A stretch of 58,849 nt of DNA. It comes from an uncultured Cellvibrio sp. GTDB taxonomy: Bacteria > Pseudomonadota > Gammaproteobacteria > Pseudomonadales > Cellvibrionaceae. Location of the stretch: positions 1 through 58,849 of the forward strand of contig CAMLKG010000030.1 in assembly GCA_946480695.1 (NCBI GenBank), written 5' to 3'. The notes under the pieces are model-generated. The model did not search any database, was not told the origin of the DNA, and worked only from the letters and a program-made list of their open reading frames with translations. A program made the translations under genes and the position numbers. The number at the start of each line of letters is the position of its first letter. Position 1 is the first letter of the stretch. Positions 1-8,467 of this stretch are shown here, piece after piece.

Positions 1-486
1 CGCTTCCGGAATATCCCTGTTAACCACGCTCCCCGCACCGATTACCGCACCCTTGCCTATAGTTACCCCCGCTAAAATGATAGCGCCGCCGCCGATCCAG
101 CAATCATCACCGATAGTGACAGCCGCGCTGAACTCCTTGCCGGTGGCACGTTCAATCGGATCGAGTGGATGTGTAGTGGCATAAACCTGGACATACGGGC
201 CAAACATCACTCGGTTGCCGATATGGACTTCGGCACAATCCAGGATGATGCAGTTATGATTAGCGTAGAATTTTTCTCCAAAAAAAATATTACTGCCGTA
301 ATCACAAAAAAAATGGGGTTCAATATAGGCGGTAGATACCTGGCCAAATAATTGTTGGTAAATCAGTTTGCGGGCCTTGGTCTGGTCTGCGCGTAAGCTA
401 TTCAGTTGTTGGCAAAGCTGCTTGGCGCGTTTGCGTGCCGCAATCAACTCCGGTTCAAACGGGTTTACTTCATGGAATGGGTGCAT
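1..486 (-). CDS. Maltose/galactoside-type O-acetyltransferase, C-terminus cut by window edge
   Basis: Acetyl-CoA-dependent sugar O-acetyltransferase of the Maa/LacA/NodL left-handed beta-helix family, cytoplasmic. The reverse strand encodes 162 residues before the window ends; the family is usually about 185-200 long, so only the last hexapeptide coil is missing. Residues 1-50 form the helical Maa N-terminal domain. Hexapeptide repeats follow from about residue 65. The segment VYATTHPLDP carries the expected catalytic His106, and DDCWIGGGAIILAGVTIG (127-144) holds the conserved Trp130 of the acetyl-CoA site. The ATG at 486 is preceded by a weak GAGAG. The gene is divergent from the yehS-like gene. 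The natural substrate cannot be told from sequence. Confidence 0.9.
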   Translation of the reverse strand, partial: MHPFHEVNPFEPELIAARKRAKQLCQQLNSLRADQTKARKLIYQQLFGQVSTAYIEPHFFCDYGSNIFFGEKFYANHNCIILDCAEVHIGNRVMFGPYVQVYATTHPLDPIERATGKEFSAAVTIGDDCWIGGGAIILAGVTIGKGAVIGAGSVVNRDIPEA

Positions 487-581
487 TTGTTGCTCTCGCG
501 AAAATAGGTTTGCGGTAGAATGCCGGTTTTAAAAAAGCCTGGCAGGTTGTTAATCCTTACCGGAATTATAAAGAGTGCTGT

Positions 582-1064
582 ATGAGAACCAATGATATTT
601 TTCGAAAAGTTATCCAATCCCTAGCCATGGATACCCGGCGAGTCCAGAGGTTGTATGCGACGGCGGATATCGAGCTTGGCGATAAGGAAATCGCCAATCT
701 ATTGAAAATGGATTCCGAGGCGGGGTTTGAGCCCATGCCGGATTATGTGCTACATCTTTTTCTGAATAGCCTTATTGATACACAGCGTGGCAAAAAAGCC
801 GAATCAGGCGAATCTGTTAATAAACATCATAAAATTAGCAATAACGATGTGCTGAAGAAATTACGCATCGCTTTTAATCTGCATGAGCAGGATGTGCGTG
901 ACGTTTTTAAATTGGCAACTATCGAATTAACCAAATCGGATTTATCCGCATTGTTTCGCAAGCCCGGCCATAGCCATTTTAAGGCATGTGATGACGAATT
1001 ATTGCTGGACTTTATTGAAGGTTTGGGGAAATGGTTGCAACAACGGCAGAGCAGCGGACACTAA
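582..1064 (+). CDS. yehS: DUF1456 family protein (YehS-like)
   Basis: Small cytoplasmic protein of the DUF1456 family (E. coli YehS, about 156 residues); the molecular function is unknown. The 160 residues contain two related helical repeats. The first starts with RTNDIFRKVIQSLAM near residue 2 and the second with SNNDVLKKLRIAFNL near residue 86. Each runs through a D-V/I-ELxxxEI/DLxxL-type helix and ends in a hydrophobic helix with a final FI/LN stretch. This internal duplication is the hallmark of the family. The gene is followed after 3 nt by the DUF1415 gene, so the two are probably cotranscribed. A possible -10 element (TAGAAT) lies near 515, upstream of the ATG. Confidence 0.88.
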   Translation: MRTNDIFRKVIQSLAMDTRRVQRLYATADIELGDKEIANLLKMDSEAGFEPMPDYVLHLFLNSLIDTQRGKKAESGESVNKHHKISNNDVLKKLRIAFNLHEQDVRDVFKLATIELTKSDLSALFRKPGHSHFKACDDELLLDFIEGLGKWLQQRQSSGH

Positions 1065-1067
1065 TCT

Positions 1068-1619
1068 ATGGATGAGCAATTCATAAAAATAGCGGTAGTG
1101 CGTTGGTTAAATGAAGTCGTCATAGGTTTAAACTTGTGTCCCTTCGCGGGGAGGCCTGCCGGTGAAAATCGTGTGCGATTTTTCATATCACACGCGAATG
1201 AGGATGAAGCCTTGTTGCAGGATTTACAACGCGAAATGGAGTTGCTTGATGAAAAGTCGCCGGGTGAAATCGAAACAACCTTGGTCATTGTCCCTGATCA
1301 TTTGCAAGATTTCTTTGATTACAACCAGTTTTTAAACTGGGCGGAAAAATTGCTAAAACGCAACGGTTGGACAGGGGTTTATCAACTGGCAAGCTTTCAT
1401 CCGCAATACTGCTTCGCAGGTGCTGGGCCACAAGATGCAGAAAACCTTACCAATCGCTCGCCCTATCCAATCTTGCATATTATTCGTGAAGCTAGCCTGG
1501 AAAAAGCCTTGCAATTTTACCAAGGGGTGGAGCGTGTACCGGAAAATAATAGGAAGTGTGTAGAGGCGCTGTCACCTGAGCAAAAGCGAAAATTGTTTCC
1601 TTATTTAATCGATCTCTAA
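1068..1619 (+). CDS. DUF1415 domain protein
   Basis: Conserved cytoplasmic protein of the DUF1415 family, function unknown, 183 residues, which is normal for the family. Family-like features are the N-terminal WLNEVVIGLNLCPFA segment (about residues 14-28), the central FFDYNQFLNWAEKLL stretch, and the YQLASFHPQYCFAG block near residue 105, followed by NRSPYPILHIIRE. No membrane segment or signal peptide is visible. It sits 3 nt after the yehS-like gene and 22 nt before a small membrane protein gene, suggesting a three-gene transcript. Confidence 0.88.
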   Translation: MDEQFIKIAVVRWLNEVVIGLNLCPFAGRPAGENRVRFFISHANEDEALLQDLQREMELLDEKSPGEIETTLVIVPDHLQDFFDYNQFLNWAEKLLKRNGWTGVYQLASFHPQYCFAGAGPQDAENLTNRSPYPILHIIREASLEKALQFYQGVERVPENNRKCVEALSPEQKRKLFPYLIDL

Positions 1620-1641
1620 TGCGCTGGAATTTCAGAAATTT

Positions 1642-1920
1642 ATGGATTTGATAATAAAAATTGTGGTTTCGCTCTGTTTGGCCTTTGCCATTTCCTGGAC
1701 ATTATTGCCTTGGGGATTCGGTGTGCACAACTATGCAAAAACCCATGGGAAATTGCTAACACTTGCAGCTCGTATCAGTTGGCTTGCCTTGCTCCTGGCC
1801 CATCCGATATTCATATACCTGATATGGTTTAACAATATCGATTACTGGTCGCTGGTGGCGTTGATCGGCGCTCACATAACCTTCTATAAATTTTTTGGTC
1901 GCGATCTGGGAACAGGCTAA
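1642..1920 (+). CDS. Small integral membrane protein, unknown function
   Basis: A 92-residue hydrophobic protein with about three predicted membrane helices: residues 2-26, 46-64 and 67-84. The length and topology resemble DUF1145-type proteins (E. coli YhhL group), but the match by eye is weak and I do not assign the family. It lies 22 nt downstream of the DUF1415 gene on the same strand and is probably the last gene of that unit. The next 219 nt hold a CRP-type site and the promoter region of the following pair. Confidence 0.6.
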   Translation: MDLIIKIVVSLCLAFAISWTLLPWGFGVHNYAKTHGKLLTLAARISWLALLLAHPIFIYLIWFNNIDYWSLVALIGAHITFYKFFGRDLGTG

Positions 1921-1942
1921 CCAACTTTAGTGAGTTCCCGTT

Positions 1943-1958
1943 TGTGATATTGGTCACA
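1943..1958. promoter_or_regulatory. CRP/Vfr-type binding site
   Basis: Perfect TGTGA-N6-TCACA dyad (TGTGATATTGGTCACA). It is centred near 1950.5, about 190 nt upstream of the chosen start of the DUF6795-type gene. An AATATT at 1983-1988 could be a -10 element placed for class II activation. The half-sites match the CRP consensus exactly, not the FNR one (TTGAT-N4-ATCAA). Binding itself is inferred. Confidence 0.6.
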
Positions 1959-2139
1959 TTAGCGGCGGATTTCCTTGCCGGGAATATTTCTTTGGTTTAC
2001 TGGTGATTTCCGCTGCCAAAAGTTTTGCTACTATTTTGCCGCTTGGCCGGTTACAACCGTTATACGATGGGCGTTTGCCCCGGTAGTCATGAAGGGGTTA
2101 TTCCTGCCCGCCGGCATATATTCGAATAGGTGCGGTTTA

Positions 2140-2664
2140 ATGAAACAAATGTTGGTTAGGTTGGCCACAATCTTTTTTAGTTTACTGTGTGCAATGGGAG
2201 TTTATGCCATGACGTTAGGTGATGTGGGTCGCGTTTGTTTATTTTCAGCTATATCAGGGACCATTACCCTGGACGGAAAACCGGTAGCTAACGCTCGCCT
2301 GGTGCGTACCGGTGATCGCGATGGCCCCAGGGTCGATGAAACCGTCACCGACGAAAAAGGCTATTTTGAATTCCCCCCGATGTATGAGCGTACCATCACC
2401 AAATTTTTACCGCAGGAGTTTGTGGCCTCGCAAAAAGTTATGGTGCATTACCAGGGCGGGGAATATGAAATGTGGAGCGCGGTAAAGCGCCAACCCCAAG
2501 AGAATGTTGAGTCACGCGGTAAGCCTCTGGTTGTTAAATGCGAATTAAATAGCGAGCAAAATTTAATTATGGTTAACGGTTCACCTATCCATAGCCTTTG
2601 TTCCTGGGATGTAGAGCCGGACCCAAAAATTGATTGGGAAAAAGAAGGCTTCTTCGACAACTAA
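2140..2664 (+). CDS. Exported carboxypeptidase-regulatory-like protein (DUF6795-type)
   Basis: A 174-residue exported protein. The open frame extends upstream to 1975, but the ATG at 2140 begins a clear signal peptide: MKQMLVRL, then a hydrophobic core up to CAMGVYA. The mature part starts with SAISGTITLDGKPVANARLVR, a carboxypeptidase-regulatory-like beta-sandwich. It continues with a VTDEKGYFEFPPM motif and an ESRGKPLVVKCELN block, the pattern of DUF6795 proteins. Three cysteines in the mature part could form disulphides, which fits a periplasmic location. The stop at 2664 lies 53 nt before the lipase start. Proteins of this type near a cytosolic lipase could be immunity proteins, which is inference. 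It could instead be an unrelated periplasmic protein. Confidence 0.7.
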   Translation: MKQMLVRLATIFFSLLCAMGVYAMTLGDVGRVCLFSAISGTITLDGKPVANARLVRTGDRDGPRVDETVTDEKGYFEFPPMYERTITKFLPQEFVASQKVMVHYQGGEYEMWSAVKRQPQENVESRGKPLVVKCELNSEQNLIMVNGSPIHSLCSWDVEPDPKIDWEKEGFFDN

Positions 2665-2717
2665 TTCAAATCCACTTTTCATTTTCAACACCACTTCATA
2701 ACAAAAGGAATAAAATT

Positions 2718-3896
2718 ATGCCGGAGTTCAGCCCAAAAGTTTCAGCAAGCCTTGCCAAGGATGTTTACGCGTTGACAAAGGAGAGCTCGATCGAAAAAGC
2801 AATTAATGTTTTGAATAGCCAATATGGCGGCAATTTGGTTTTTTCTGAAGAAGTTATGTTGAAAGCAAAAACCGGTGGACCATGGATGATCAAATGTCGC
2901 ACTGCCTTTGGGTTCACCTTAATGGGTAAAGGGCCATTGCAAGGACATGCTGTGATTTTGTTTAGGGGGACCCAATATTTAGCAGACTGGCTAACCAATT
3001 TAAATATTACAGTATCACGCAGTACCTCCGGGCAACCGGTACACGATGGGTTTAACCTTGCATTCAAAAGCATGGAGTCCCAGTTAAAGGAATTCATGGG
3101 TAATTTAATGAAGAATAAAATTACCCAAATCCATTGCGTTGGCCATAGTTTGGGTGGTGCCCTTGCCACCATTTGTGCGGATTGGATTCGGAGCGCCTAC
3201 AAAATTAAACCCTATCTCTATACATTCGGTAGCCCGCGTGTGGGCCTGATGGGTTTTGCCGATTGCTGCACCAGCAATATCGGCGCTGAGCGTATTTTCC
3301 GCGCATACCATAAAACCGATATAGTTCCCTGCATTCCAACCTGGCCGTTTATTCACACTCCCAATTCCGGCACAGATTATTATTTGCCGTCACCGGGTAT
3401 TGTTCCCGGTGCTACTTACCATGGAATGGATAAATACGTTGAATCAGTCAGTGGAAAAAATTGGGCCACGCTTGCCGCCCTGGAAATTGAAAAGAAAACC
3501 GAAAGCGGAATTGTACAGTGGCTGAAATCGTCTTCGCCTGTTGGCTTGACAATTACCGCGATGGAATGGTTAAGCCAGGCACTGGTGTATGTATTGAAAA
3601 AATGCCTCAATGGGGCAGCCTGGGTTATTTCCGGTGCGATGGGGACATCGTTTACGTTAATGGACCAGCTTGCCTATGTTTTGAAAAAGGGAATCGATAT
3701 TTCCGAGAGCGTATCCTCGCTGGTGTTGCAACTTATTCGCAAGATTATGGAAATCCTGGGGATGAAGCGCGCATTAAAAGCAGCGGATATGAGCCGTGAT
3801 TTTATCCGTAACATTTTCATGCGCTTGCAAACCAAAGCAAATGAATATGCCAAGGCTGCGTTAAGTGATGTAATGGTTAAAGGGCGCGCTATTTAA
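2718..3896 (+). CDS. Class 3 (fungal-type) lipase, possible toxic phospholipase effector
   Basis: Alpha/beta-hydrolase of the Lipase_3 family, 392 residues. The ATG at 2718 is preceded by AAGGA; the longer frame starting at 2634 overlaps the upstream gene and is less likely. The catalytic triad can be read as Ser144 in GHSLGGALA, Asp201 in HKTDIVPCIP, and His235 in TYHGMDKY. No signal peptide is present. The C-terminal third (about 260-392) has no obvious lipase function and consists of amphipathic and hydrophobic helices. A leaderless lipase with such a tail beside a small exported partner recalls type VI secretion lipase effectors. No VgrG, PAAR or other secretion gene lies in the window, so this is only a hypothesis. 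A housekeeping lipase is the alternative. Confidence 0.85.
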   Translation: MPEFSPKVSASLAKDVYALTKESSIEKAINVLNSQYGGNLVFSEEVMLKAKTGGPWMIKCRTAFGFTLMGKGPLQGHAVILFRGTQYLADWLTNLNITVSRSTSGQPVHDGFNLAFKSMESQLKEFMGNLMKNKITQIHCVGHSLGGALATICADWIRSAYKIKPYLYTFGSPRVGLMGFADCCTSNIGAERIFRAYHKTDIVPCIPTWPFIHTPNSGTDYYLPSPGIVPGATYHGMDKYVESVSGKNWATLAALEIEKKTESGIVQWLKSSSPVGLTITAMEWLSQALVYVLKKCLNGAAWVISGAMGTSFTLMDQLAYVLKKGIDISESVSSLVLQLIRKIMEILGMKRALKAADMSRDFIRNIFMRLQTKANEYAKAALSDVMVKGRAI

Positions 3897-3927
3897 TCGT
3901 TTTTGTTAAGATAATTTTTTGAAATAA

Positions 3928-3957
3928 AAAGGAGCAGTAATGATACTGCTCCTTTTT
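3928..3957. terminator. Rho-independent terminator, probably bidirectional
   Basis: The arm AAAAGGAGCAGTA and its complement TACTGCTCCTTTT enclose a 4-nt loop and are followed by T residues. On the minus strand the flanking A-run also gives a U-tract. It lies between the convergent lipase and TonB-receptor genes and can stop both. Confidence 0.85.
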
Positions 3958-3969
3958 TGTTTTCCGCAC

Positions 3970-6900
3970 TTAATAATTAACCTGGAAATTAATAAACATT
4001 TCCCGTCCAACATAATCATAGGCGCTGTACAAGGGTGAATTTCCTACGCGGTTGAAATAGCCGGCGGAAATTTCCGGTGGTGTTTCATTGGTCAGGTTGC
4101 GTACGCCGAAAGTGGTTTTCCAGGTTTCGGCTTCATAGCGTAATGAAACACGGTGCTCAAGGTAACTCGGTACTGTGTAATCCGAAATACTTTCTTCCGG
4201 ATCTTCTTCTGCTTCGTCATAACCATCCATGCTGCTGATCCATTCGACGCCATAAAGGAAGCGCCAGGCATCCAGGGTATAGGTCAAGGTTGCTGAGCCG
4301 CCAAATTCCGGATTTTCCAGGCTTCCGTTGAATTCTTCCATCGGATCGTCGGAAAACATTTTTTGTGCTTGTGAATAATAGCGGGTCAGGCTCAATGTGG
4401 CTCCGAAACTGCCAGGACCGATTTCCTGCGCGAAGTTCGTATTGATGTCCAGGCCGCGTACCACTTCGGTTGCAAGGTTGGTGTAGGCATCGTTTACTGT
4501 TAATTGTTTGGTCACCGGGTCGCGCGATATTAACCGGCACAATCCCCGCTTCTCGATAAAATCGGTGGAGTCATAACAACGATCCAGGATGGCATCTTCG
4601 CCTGCCTGGTTTACGCCGTTATTAATTTCAATATCAAAATAATCCACCGCGATACTGAATTGCGTTGAATCACCAATCTCCGGTTCCAGGATAAACCCGT
4701 AGGTGATGTTATCCGAGGTTTCGGCAAATAAACCGGCTTCGGCACCGCCCAGGTTAAAAATAGTTACTCCGTTCGTGGCGACAAAGTCAGGTTGGTTTGG
4801 TAATTCCGACGCGCAGTTTGCCGCGCGATTGGGATTTACACCCGCCGCACCGTATTCATTACAAGGGTCGAGTGACGCTGAGCGAAAACCACTGGTAGCG
4901 CCTTGGAATTGTTCAAAGAGCGCTGGTGCGCGATAAGAAGTTCCGCGGCTGGCACGTAATGAAAACCAATCAACCGGGGAATAAATCAAACCCACTTTAT
5001 AAGTGTCATCGGAGCCATAGGAATCGTAATCGGTGTAGCGAACGGAACCATTGAAAGTCAGGTCCTCGGCAAAGGCCATACCCGACAAAATAGGAACCTG
5101 GATTTCGGTGTAGATCTCGGTAACCTCATCCTCGCCTTTGGTTGGTGTAGCGCTACTCAGGTTATAGAGGTTGCCGGCGATACTGTTTTCGTCGGGTTGG
5201 TCATCAATCTCCATTTGTCGATGTTCAAGGCCCAGCACCGCTTGTACACTACCGGCCGGCAATGTAAATAGCGGGCCATCAACAATACCGCTGTAAATGG
5301 TTTCTTCATATTCTGTGGTGCCTATGGTGTTGCGGAAAATGTAATCCTGGAAATCCCGGGGTAAATCACCACCCACCACCGCAGCGGTCAGGCGCGGAAA
5401 AGGAATACATTTTTCATTGGGATTGGTCAGGTTAATTTCGCAGGTCAAACCGTCGCGTATAAGGCTGGCATCGACACTGCTGTCAGCGGTAACCGCATCG
5501 CTTGCATAGGTTAGCTTATCGATCAGGAAAGATTCGCGATGGTAATCCGCGTCGGATTTCGCGTAACTTGTATAAATGTCGTAATGCCAATCCGGTAAAA
5601 AGGCCAGCTCGCCTTTAATACCGAGCGTGGGTTTATAAAAATCCACATTTTGTTCGCTGTGGTCGTTACCGAATCCAATAAATGTGCGTACCCCTACGCG
5701 ATCGCCATCGCTGGTTCCCTGGTCCGCACCGAAATTACCGAAAGCAAGTTCAGTGGGAATCAAAGGGCTGTCACGCCGATAATCCATCGTCAGTTGCCGG
5801 TAACCGGTTTGTTCGGATTCGCGGCGCGATGCCAGTAACTCACCATAAATTTGCGCATCTCCCAGGGCTTGCAAGTCATATTTACCTTGTAAAAAGCCGG
5901 TGTAAATTTTTGCGGGCGAAATTAAATCTTCGTTCAACATGCGCGGTTCAAACGTATCCCGCACATTTAAATCGTTGGTTCCGCCACCCACACCTTCATA
6001 ACCAATCACGCCGGATTGCACGGCGGAATTGGGCCGGAAACGGGTGAAAGTAGTGCCTGATGAACCGGGTGCACCAACAACGGGCCCGTTTAAACCTAAT
6101 GTTGCCCAATTTGTTGCATTAACTGCCTGGGTTCCTATGGTATTCACAGTGACTCCGTTGGAGCCCGATGCGGTGACCGGATAACATTTGGACCTGCCGG
6201 TGGCCGGGTCGATAAAATCCAGCGATTCCCCGGTTACCGGATCGCGGAATTTATCCTGGTTGCAACGTGTCCATTCGCGATCACCAAGGGCCAGGGGTTT
6301 GCGTTCGTAATAATCAAATGAGCCCGACAGTGAAAAGCGTTCTTCATTCATTCCACCGGAAACAGAAAAGCGCGCTTGTTCACCGTCACCTTCGGTGGGG
6401 TAATTGAAATCTCCTTCGATCGCCAAACCTTCAACTTCCTCACGTGTGATGACATTCACCACACCGCTAACAGCGTCGGAACCGTAAATCGATGAAGCCC
6501 CATCGCGCAGAATTTCGACACGCTCAATCATGGCTGTCGGCAATACGTTGAGGTCGGTTGTTCCTACTGAACCCTGGGTACCTGCCGGGGCAACACGGCG
6601 CCCGTTGATGAGTACCAGCGTACGGCTTTCGCCCAGGCCACGTAATGAAATAGTATTTGCACCGGGCCCACCGTTGGTAACGTAACCGCCGAACGCGTTA
6701 TTGATTTGCGATGCCCCGCCGGTGATTGCATTGGATTGCAAAAGATCCGCAGTGGAATTAAGGCCTGCCGCTGTCGCATCTTCGCGGCTAATCATGACAG
6801 TGGGTGAAATTGTTTTTAAATTGGTTTGGCGAATGCGTGAACCTACCACAATCAATTCTTCAATTTCCTCGCTGCTTTTTTCTTGTGAAGAACTATCGGC

Positions 6901-7053
6901 GGGGTTTTGCGCAAATGCCCCGGGACTAAATAACAACGTGCACGCTACAGCAGTAGCAGCAAAACAGGTAAGGGGGACTAGCGGGTTTCTACGAAAATGG
7001 AACAGTGATGTGTGTGCTTTGACTGCGAGGTATAAAGTGCGGTGCGCGATCAT
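3970..7053 (-). CDS. TonB-dependent outer-membrane receptor
   Basis: Outer-membrane active transporter, 1027 residues. The start at 7053 is chosen because AAGGAG lies 5 nt upstream; an adjacent ATG at 7056 and an upstream one at 7071 are alternatives. A long n-region is followed by a hydrophobic signal segment (PLTCFAATAVACTLLFSPGAFA). The TonB box EELIVVGSRIRQT comes next, and then the plug domain with ISLRGLGESRTLVLINGRRV and a DGASSIYGSDAVSGVVNVIT motif. The rest is a 22-strand barrel with long loops, ending in FINFQVNY. The substrate is unknown; the family form with the VVGSRI box is common in polysaccharide- and peptide-degrading marine and soil bacteria. No sigma/anti-sigma pair is adjacent. 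Confidence 0.93.
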   Translation of the reverse strand: MIAHRTLYLAVKAHTSLFHFRRNPLVPLTCFAATAVACTLLFSPGAFAQNPADSSSQEKSSEEIEELIVVGSRIRQTNLKTISPTVMISREDATAAGLNSTADLLQSNAITGGASQINNAFGGYVTNGGPGANTISLRGLGESRTLVLINGRRVAPAGTQGSVGTTDLNVLPTAMIERVEILRDGASSIYGSDAVSGVVNVITREEVEGLAIEGDFNYPTEGDGEQARFSVSGGMNEERFSLSGSFDYYERKPLALGDREWTRCNQDKFRDPVTGESLDFIDPATGRSKCYPVTASGSNGVTVNTIGTQAVNATNWATLGLNGPVVGAPGSSGTTFTRFRPNSAVQSGVIGYEGVGGGTNDLNVRDTFEPRMLNEDLISPAKIYTGFLQGKYDLQALGDAQIYGELLASRRESEQTGYRQLTMDYRRDSPLIPTELAFGNFGADQGTSDGDRVGVRTFIGFGNDHSEQNVDFYKPTLGIKGELAFLPDWHYDIYTSYAKSDADYHRESFLIDKLTYASDAVTADSSVDASLIRDGLTCEINLTNPNEKCIPFPRLTAAVVGGDLPRDFQDYIFRNTIGTTEYEETIYSGIVDGPLFTLPAGSVQAVLGLEHRQMEIDDQPDENSIAGNLYNLSSATPTKGEDEVTEIYTEIQVPILSGMAFAEDLTFNGSVRYTDYDSYGSDDTYKVGLIYSPVDWFSLRASRGTSYRAPALFEQFQGATSGFRSASLDPCNEYGAAGVNPNRAANCASELPNQPDFVATNGVTIFNLGGAEAGLFAETSDNITYGFILEPEIGDSTQFSIAVDYFDIEINNGVNQAGEDAILDRCYDSTDFIEKRGLCRLISRDPVTKQLTVNDAYTNLATEVVRGLDINTNFAQEIGPGSFGATLSLTRYYSQAQKMFSDDPMEEFNGSLENPEFGGSATLTYTLDAWRFLYGVEWISSMDGYDEAEEDPEESISDYTVPSYLEHRVSLRYEAETWKTTFGVRNLTNETPPEISAGYFNRVGNSPLYSAYDYVGREMFINFQVNY

Positions 7054-7522
7054 CATAACTCCTTCGCTCATTTTATTGAGTCGGTAATTAGGTGCCAAAC
7101 CGTCAATGATTTGCAACGCACTACCGGGCTATGCCGCTATTGCGTTGCTTACAGTCTAGTTAGAAGCAAAAAATCTGCCGCGCAAAATATTTTCTTTGTG
7201 AAATTTTGCACGTAACCAAATAAGTTTTCTGGTCGAATGGAGTATTTGGCGCCATTAAAATGATTTTGGCGCATAGTTGAAGGGAGGTGACCCGGGAGCG
7301 TTTATAAAGGAGAAAGCAACCATTAATGTTTTACAGTACTTGTTTCACTGACTGAAGTGCGGATTATTTTATTCACTACAAATAATCCTTCATCGGTTTT
7401 ATCACCGCTTTTTGAATGTATTGGGATTCGAAAAAATGATTGCCCCTGCCGCATAATGCCGAATTACCCGGCAGTTAATACCCAATGGATCGTTTCCATT
7501 TTTTGTCCGGCTGCCTCACCCT
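7054..7522. other. Intergenic region upstream of TonB receptor
   Basis: About 470 nt without a convincing gene. It contains an inverted repeat with 8-nt arms, GCAACGCA at 7113-7120 and TGCGTTGC at 7141-7148, just upstream of the receptor start. This may be an operator or leader hairpin. The remainder is AT-rich. A weak hairpin near 7490-7504 is followed by T residues on the plus strand, but no plus-strand gene precedes it. Confidence 0.4.
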
Positions 7523-8353
7523 TTAAACCAGGGTAATTTTGTCTTTTTCAATAAGAATTTTACGCTGCTTATATAACAGGCTCAGCGCGTTTTTATAATT
7601 GCCTTTGCTTACATTAAAAACTTTATAAATTGCTTCCGGATCACTTTTGTCGGTGAGCAATGAAACTCCGCCGCGCCTGTGCAAATCAGCAAGGATTTTT
7701 TCCGCGAGTTCTTCTTTGCTGTCGCGTGAGCGTTGTTGCAAACTCAGATCTATTTTGTGATCGGCGCGAATCGCTTTCACGAAACCTTTAACTTTTTCAC
7801 CATATAGCAGTGTGCGAAATGCATCGTCGCGAAATATCAAACCCAAATGGGTGTGGTTGATAACGGCTTTATAGCCCATATCGCTACGGCCACAAATTAA
7901 CAGGTCAACCGGTTGGTGCACACGCAATCCGTTGGCGCGTTCCTCCAAATGGCGATTCAGGCGGGATGAAGCGGTGATGCGGCCCGTATATTGATCCAAA
8001 TAAATACACACCACGTAGGAGCGGCCCACTTCCATGGGTTTATGCTGTTCGCTGTAGGGAACCAGCAGGTCCTTGGGTAAGCCCCAATCCAGGAAGGCAC
8101 CGACCGGGTTAACTTCCTTGACTTCCAGGAACGCACATTCACCGACGCTCGCCTTGGGAGTAAGGGTCGTGGCAATAATGCAGTCATCAGAATCCAGATA
8201 AATAAACACGTCCAGTTCGTCACCGATATTCATTGCTTCGGTGACGTAGCGTTTTGGCAATAAAATGTTGCCAAATTTGCCGCCATCCAGAAAAATGCCG
8301 AAGTCGGTGCGTTTGATAATTTTTAAACGATTTTGCTCGCCTATTCGTAACAT
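7523..8353 (-). CDS. cvfB: CvfB/YitL-type S1 RNA-binding protein
   Basis: RNA-binding protein of the CvfB family, 276 residues, cytoplasmic. The start at 8353 gives MLRIGEQNRLKI followed by KRTDFGIFLDGGKFGNILLP, the typical opening of the family; the frame is open further upstream without family similarity. Three S1-type barrels are visible: about residues 1-60, 65-130 (EVNPVGAFLDWGLPKDLLVP) and 140-215 (GYKAVINHTHLGLIF). The C-terminal winged-helix part contains YKVFNVSKGNYKNALSLLYKQ. In Staphylococcus CvfB influences virulence regulators; its role here is unknown. It is divergent from the M50 protease gene with about 115 nt between the starts. Confidence 0.9.
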   Translation of the reverse strand: MLRIGEQNRLKIIKRTDFGIFLDGGKFGNILLPKRYVTEAMNIGDELDVFIYLDSDDCIIATTLTPKASVGECAFLEVKEVNPVGAFLDWGLPKDLLVPYSEQHKPMEVGRSYVVCIYLDQYTGRITASSRLNRHLEERANGLRVHQPVDLLICGRSDMGYKAVINHTHLGLIFRDDAFRTLLYGEKVKGFVKAIRADHKIDLSLQQRSRDSKEELAEKILADLHRRGGVSLLTDKSDPEAIYKVFNVSKGNYKNALSLLYKQRKILIEKDKITLV

Positions 8354-8467
8354 GGGAAATACCGGGTAAAGATAACGACGGGCGCCTAGTTTATGCGCGC
8401 CCTGTGGCGATTGCCAGTTAAACCCGATGTTTTGCATCGGCAGGCAACGTCGGCCCTTTTTGAATTA

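Noticed and set aside
2634..2717. N-terminal extension of the lipase from 2634
   Set aside because: It would overlap the upstream gene by 31 nt. The ATG at 2718 has a good ribosome-binding site and a normal N-terminus.
7488..7508. Hairpin with T-run read as a plus-strand terminator
   Set aside because: No plus-strand gene precedes it, and in the minus direction, where cvfB ends, it lacks a U-tract.
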